Below, in pieces: positions 13,505-14,360 of a stretch of 14,360 nt of DNA. A program made the translations under genes and the position numbers. Position 1 is the stretch's first letter. Every line of letters begins with the position of its first letter. This DNA is from DAOUFU01 sp034429275 (GTDB lineage Bacteria; Chloroflexota; Anaerolineae; Aggregatilineales; Aggregatilineaceae). Where the stretch lies: assembly GCA_034429275.1 (NCBI GenBank), contig DAOUFU010000024.1, positions 1-14,360 of the forward strand. The letters run 5' to 3'. Below the pieces are notes generated by a model, which was not told the origin of the DNA, did not search any database, and worked only from the letters and a program-made list of their open reading frames with translations.

Positions 13505-14360
13505 ATGCGTAAATCCAATTACAGCAAGTCCCCCACCATGCGCGACGTCGCCCGTCTGGCTGGTGTCTCTCAGCCGACCGTTTCGCGCGTGCTGAACGAT
13601 ACCACCAGCACGGTACCGATCAGCGAAGAAACGCGGAAGAAAGTGCTCGAAGCGGTCAAGACGCTCAAATACCGCCCGAACATGACCGCGCGCAGCCTGC
13701 GCACTCAACGCACGCAGATGATCGCCTTGATGGTGGCCGACATCACCAACCCGTTTTACCATCCCATCGCGGGCGTCGTGCAAGAGATCGCGCGCCAGCA
13801 CGACTATGATGTGCTGATCTCCAACAGCGGCCACCGCTACGACAACGAAAAACACTTCTGCGAGGCGGTGATCCGCCGCCCGGTAGATGGGGTAATCATG
13901 GTCCCCATCCATCTGACCGACGAAGACATCGATCGCTTCATCACGCTCACCCAAACGCCGGTAGTGGTGATCGGTGAGCAGATCAAACATCCCCAGGTTG
14001 ATGTCGTCTGGGCTAATGACGAAGAAGCGACCTATCAGGCCATCACCTGGCTGATCGAAGAGCGGGGCTATCCACAGGTAGGCTTCCTGGGTGTGCCCGA
14101 TGAATATCCGCCTGGGCCGCGGCGGTGGCATGGGTATCAGCGTGCGATGGATCACGCCGGGCTGGACGTCAACCCCAATTTTGTGTTCTTCGATGGAGAT
14201 TTCACCCTCGAAGGTGGGCGACGTTTCGCCCACAAGCTGATGGCGCAGAAGGAATGGCCGCCCGTGTTGTTCGCCGTCAACGACCTGATGGCCATCGGCC
14301 TGATGCTTGAACTACTGGACGCGGGTGACAGCATCCCCAACGACATCGCGGTAATGGGGT
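13505..14360 (+). CDS. LacI-family transcriptional regulator (cut by window end)
   Basis: 285 codons are visible; the gene continues beyond the right edge, where about 50 more residues are expected. Residues 12-31 are the LacI helix-turn-helix (MRDVARLAGVSQPTVSRVLN), and YRPNMTARSLRT is the hinge helix with its minor-groove leucine. The sugar-binding region begins at about 70 (IALMVADITNPFY) and contains PVDGVIMVP, GFLGVP and FAVNDLMAIG, all family hallmarks. The ATG at 13505 gives an 11-residue basic leader; no earlier start is possible because of an in-frame stop at 13475. The SD is poor. ATG 13538 is the alternative. It is divergent from the endo-arabinanase gene and is probably the local repressor, relieved by arabinose or arabino-oligosaccharides. 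The effector is inferred from context. A 265-residue frame on the opposite strand is only its shadow. Confidence 0.93.
   Translation, partial: MRKSNYSKSPTMRDVARLAGVSQPTVSRVLNDTTSTVPISEETRKKVLEAVKTLKYRPNMTARSLRTQRTQMIALMVADITNPFYHPIAGVVQEIARQHDYDVLISNSGHRYDNEKHFCEAVIRRPVDGVIMVPIHLTDEDIDRFITLTQTPVVVIGEQIKHPQVDVVWANDEEATYQAITWLIEERGYPQVGFLGVPDEYPPGPRRWHGYQRAMDHAGLDVNPNFVFFDGDFTLEGGRRFAHKLMAQKEWPPVLFAVNDLMAIGLMLELLDAGDSIPNDIAVMG

Noticed and set aside
13436..14233. 265-residue minus-strand frame opposite the LacI gene
   Set aside because: Shadow of the LacI coding sequence, which has an unambiguous HTH and sugar-binding motifs in the plus direction.

Overview
The window (about 58-60 % GC by eye) looks like a chromosomal segment of a bacterium of the Chloroflexota, probably Anaerolineae-like. 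This is an inference from gene content, not from a marker gene: a TIR-WD40 fusion, a DUF6062-type cysteine protein, a solute-binding protein with a Sec signal, no lipobox and a Thr/Pro-rich linker, and a shared-ATPase style sugar importer. No transposase, integrase, CRISPR array or rRNA is visible.

Layout. (1) 19-1419: a TIR-domain protein with a complete seven-blade WD40 propeller, convergent with (2) 1453-2286 (minus), a TIM-barrel protein related to aldo/keto reductases, function unknown. (3) 2287-2872: a gene-free stretch ending in an extended -10 promoter and a folded leader RNA, which lead into (4) 2873-3814, a degenerate response-regulator receiver fused to a Roadblock/LC7-type domain. 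(5) 3855-4529 (minus): a DUF6062-like protein with two equivalent CxxC...CxxH half-sites. (6) 4638-5093: tRNA-Gly(TCC) followed by a CAT-anticodon tRNA (most like tRNA-Ile2) whose anticodon loop is split by a 278-nt group I intron; a strong terminator follows at 5112-5145. (7) 5217-14360: an L-arabinan/arabino-oligosaccharide utilisation locus.

The arabinan locus works as a unit. A Tat-exported GH43 endo-arabinanase (12230-13249, minus) would cut arabinan outside the cytoplasm. A Sec-exported GH43 enzyme with a C-terminal AbfB/CBM42-type domain (10627-12156) would trim arabinan or arabinose side chains. A binding protein (5488-6840) and two MalF/MalG-type permeases (7036-7965, 7980-8864) import the products. 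A cytoplasmic GH51 alpha-L-arabinofuranosidase (9031-10542) releases arabinose. No ATPase and no araA/B/D genes lie in the window, so the importer probably borrows an MsmK-like ATPase encoded elsewhere. A LacI-family regulator starts at 13505 and runs off the right edge. The promoters of the transport operon and of the divergent GH43 gene each carry, at the predicted transcription start, a 16-bp element that matches the other at 13 of 16 positions; these are good candidates for the operators of this LacI protein.

The most unusual item is the self-splicing-type intron in the CAT tRNA. Its catalytic core is clear and resembles the Azoarcus tRNA-Ile intron as I remember it. The reconstructed insertion point, however, is between U33 and C34, just before the anticodon, and the guide pairing around it is non-canonical.
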